This document shows, piece by piece, positions 13,980 through 14,971 of a stretch of DNA of 14,971 nucleotides. The DNA lies in assembly GCA_003229495.1 (NCBI GenBank), contig QIEB01000616.1:1-14971 (forward strand), in the 5' to 3' direction. Both the position numbers and the translations under genes were made by a program. Numbering within the stretch: position 1 is the first letter of the stretch; every line of letters starts with the position of its first letter. Source of the DNA: Flammeovirgaceae bacterium. GTDB taxonomy: Bacteria > Bacteroidota > Bacteroidia > Cytophagales > Cyclobacteriaceae. The notes below the pieces were generated by a model. It did no database searches and was not told the origin of the DNA. It was given only the letters and a program-made list of their open reading frames with translations.

Positions 13980-14971
13980 ATGGCGAAAAGAGATTATTAC
14001 GAAGTACTGGGTGTTGACAAATCCGCTGGAACTAATGATATTAAAAAGGCCTATCGGAAAGTGGCCATAAAATATCATCCGGATAAAAACCCGGACGATC
14101 CGTCAGCAGAGGAGAAATTTAAAGAAGCCGCCGAAGCCTACGAGATATTACGGGACCCTGATAAGAAGCAACGATATGATCGCTTCGGTCATCAGGGAAT
14201 GAACGGAGGAGGTTTCAGTGGAGGTGGCATGTCCATGGACGACATTTTTAGCCAATTCGGAGATATTTTTAGCGGTGGAAGCCCTTTTGACAGCTTTTTT
14301 GGTGGAGGAAGATCAAGAGTTCGGAAAGGATCCAATCTAAGGATCAAACTTAAGCTCGACCTGGAAGAGATTGCAAATGGTGTTACAAAAAAAATCAAAG
14401 TTAACCGGTTGATCGCAGCAAAGGGAATCACTTTTAAAAGCTGCTCAACCTGTGGAGGATCAGGCCAGGTAAGAAAAGTAGTAAATACTATGCTTGGACA
14501 AATGATGAGTACTAACACCTGTCCTGCATGTCATGGATCTGGACAAATTCTTGATCATCGACCTGCCGGTGTTGATAGGACTGGATTAGAACCAAAAGAA
14601 GAAGTGATAGAAATAAAAATCCCTACTGGTGTCAGTGATGGCATGCAGTTGAGCATGTCTGGAAAAGGGAATGAAGCCCCCATGGGAGGTGTAGCTGGGG
14701 ATCTATTAATTCTAATTGAAGAAAAGGAGCACGAACTGCTCAAACGCGATGGCAACAACGTTATCTTTGATCTATATGTAAATTTTATTGATGCGGCACT
14801 GGGAACCTCACTGGAAGTACCCACCATTGATGGTAAGGTTAAGATTAAACTTGAACCTGGAACCCAAAGTGGCAAGATATTGAGGCTTAGAGGAAAAGGC
14901 ATCAAAGATCTAAACGGTTATGGCAAAGGTGATCAATTAATCTACGTGAATGTTTGGACACCGAAGAGCCT
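13980..14971 (+). CDS. dnaJ: Molecular chaperone DnaJ (Hsp40), cut by the right edge
   Basis: The first 330 residues are present. The J domain (1-70) has HPD at 33-35, which triggers DnaK ATP hydrolysis; a Gly/Phe-rich linker spans ~73-112; client-binding beta domains follow. The zinc region is reduced. Canonical DnaJ has four CxxCxGxG motifs forming two zinc sites. Here only two remain: CSTCGGSG (Cys155, Cys158) and CPACHGSG (Cys181, Cys184). The first motif is replaced by VNRLIAAKGITF and the fourth by DHRPAGVDRTG, so only the inner zinc site (centre II, the one needed for work with DnaK) should form. The C-terminal domain shows EVIEIKIPTGVSDGMQLSM and TQSGKILRLRGKGI. The reading frame is intact, so this looks like a lineage form, not damage. 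Confidence 0.96.
   Translation, partial: MAKRDYYEVLGVDKSAGTNDIKKAYRKVAIKYHPDKNPDDPSAEEKFKEAAEAYEILRDPDKKQRYDRFGHQGMNGGGFSGGGMSMDDIFSQFGDIFSGGSPFDSFFGGGRSRVRKGSNLRIKLKLDLEEIANGVTKKIKVNRLIAAKGITFKSCSTCGGSGQVRKVVNTMLGQMMSTNTCPACHGSGQILDHRPAGVDRTGLEPKEEVIEIKIPTGVSDGMQLSMSGKGNEAPMGGVAGDLLILIEEKEHELLKRDGNNVIFDLYVNFIDAALGTSLEVPTIDGKVKIKLEPGTQSGKILRLRGKGIKDLNGYGKGDQLIYVNVWTPKS

Noticed and set aside
4298..14971. A new multi-gene defence or biosynthetic system in the right two thirds of the window
   Set aside because: Every sizeable gene there belongs to a familiar housekeeping or transport family, and gene order looks like ordinary core chromosome.

Overview
The window looks like chromosomal DNA from a member of the phylum Bacteroidota, most likely order Cytophagales. 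The clues are moderate-to-low GC, no obvious Shine-Dalgarno sequences, -7 boxes of the TAnnTTTG type, TTG/GTG start possibilities, a tRNA without encoded CCA, and a DnaJ with only one of the two usual zinc sites. The taxonomic placement is inferred from protein character and was not tested by a search.

Layout. 1-877 (minus): a c-type cytochrome lipoprotein gene, cut by the left edge and broken by a frameshift. 1067-1148 (plus): tRNA-Leu(CAG) with a terminator. 1186-2345: a small accessory patch holding a decayed tyrosine-recombinase C-terminus, an intact HigA-type antitoxin and only the tail of its HigB toxin, bracketed by a near-identical 15-bp direct repeat. 2425-2733 (plus): an alkyltransferase-like (ATL) DNA-repair protein whose normal start is missing. 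2754-4209 (minus): a sodium:solute symporter with a frameshift near its end. 4310-5227 (plus): clpS and recR. 5311-6528 (plus): a class I aminotransferase with a good Bacteroidota promoter. 6624-6727: a 13-copy octanucleotide repeat that supplies the hemE stop codon. 6708-7754 (minus): hemE. 7863-8756 (plus): Fe-S L-serine dehydratase alpha chain. 8753-10808 (minus): an operon-like run upp, CaCA antiporter, small membrane protein. 11169-14971 (plus): hpt (internally deleted), adk, obgE, then grpE and dnaJ, the last running off the right edge.

How the genes fit. Most of the window is housekeeping: proteostasis (ClpS adaptor, GrpE/DnaJ co-chaperones), DNA repair (RecR, ATL), haem synthesis (HemE), nucleotide salvage and balance (Upp, Hpt, Adk), ribosome assembly (Obg), amino-acid metabolism (aminotransferase, serine dehydratase) and ion/solute transport. 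The non-core part is the 1.2-kb patch downstream of tRNA-Leu, which reads as the wreck of an integrated element.

Several genes (cytochrome, symporter, hpt, probably the ATL gene) carry frame-breaking indels. Either the source assembly has indel errors or these loci are decaying; reads would settle it. I see no CRISPR array, complete insertion sequence, biosynthetic cluster or clearly new multi-gene system. The observations most worth following are the tRNA-Leu scar, the sigma-54-like promoter before grpE-dnaJ, and the disrupted genes.
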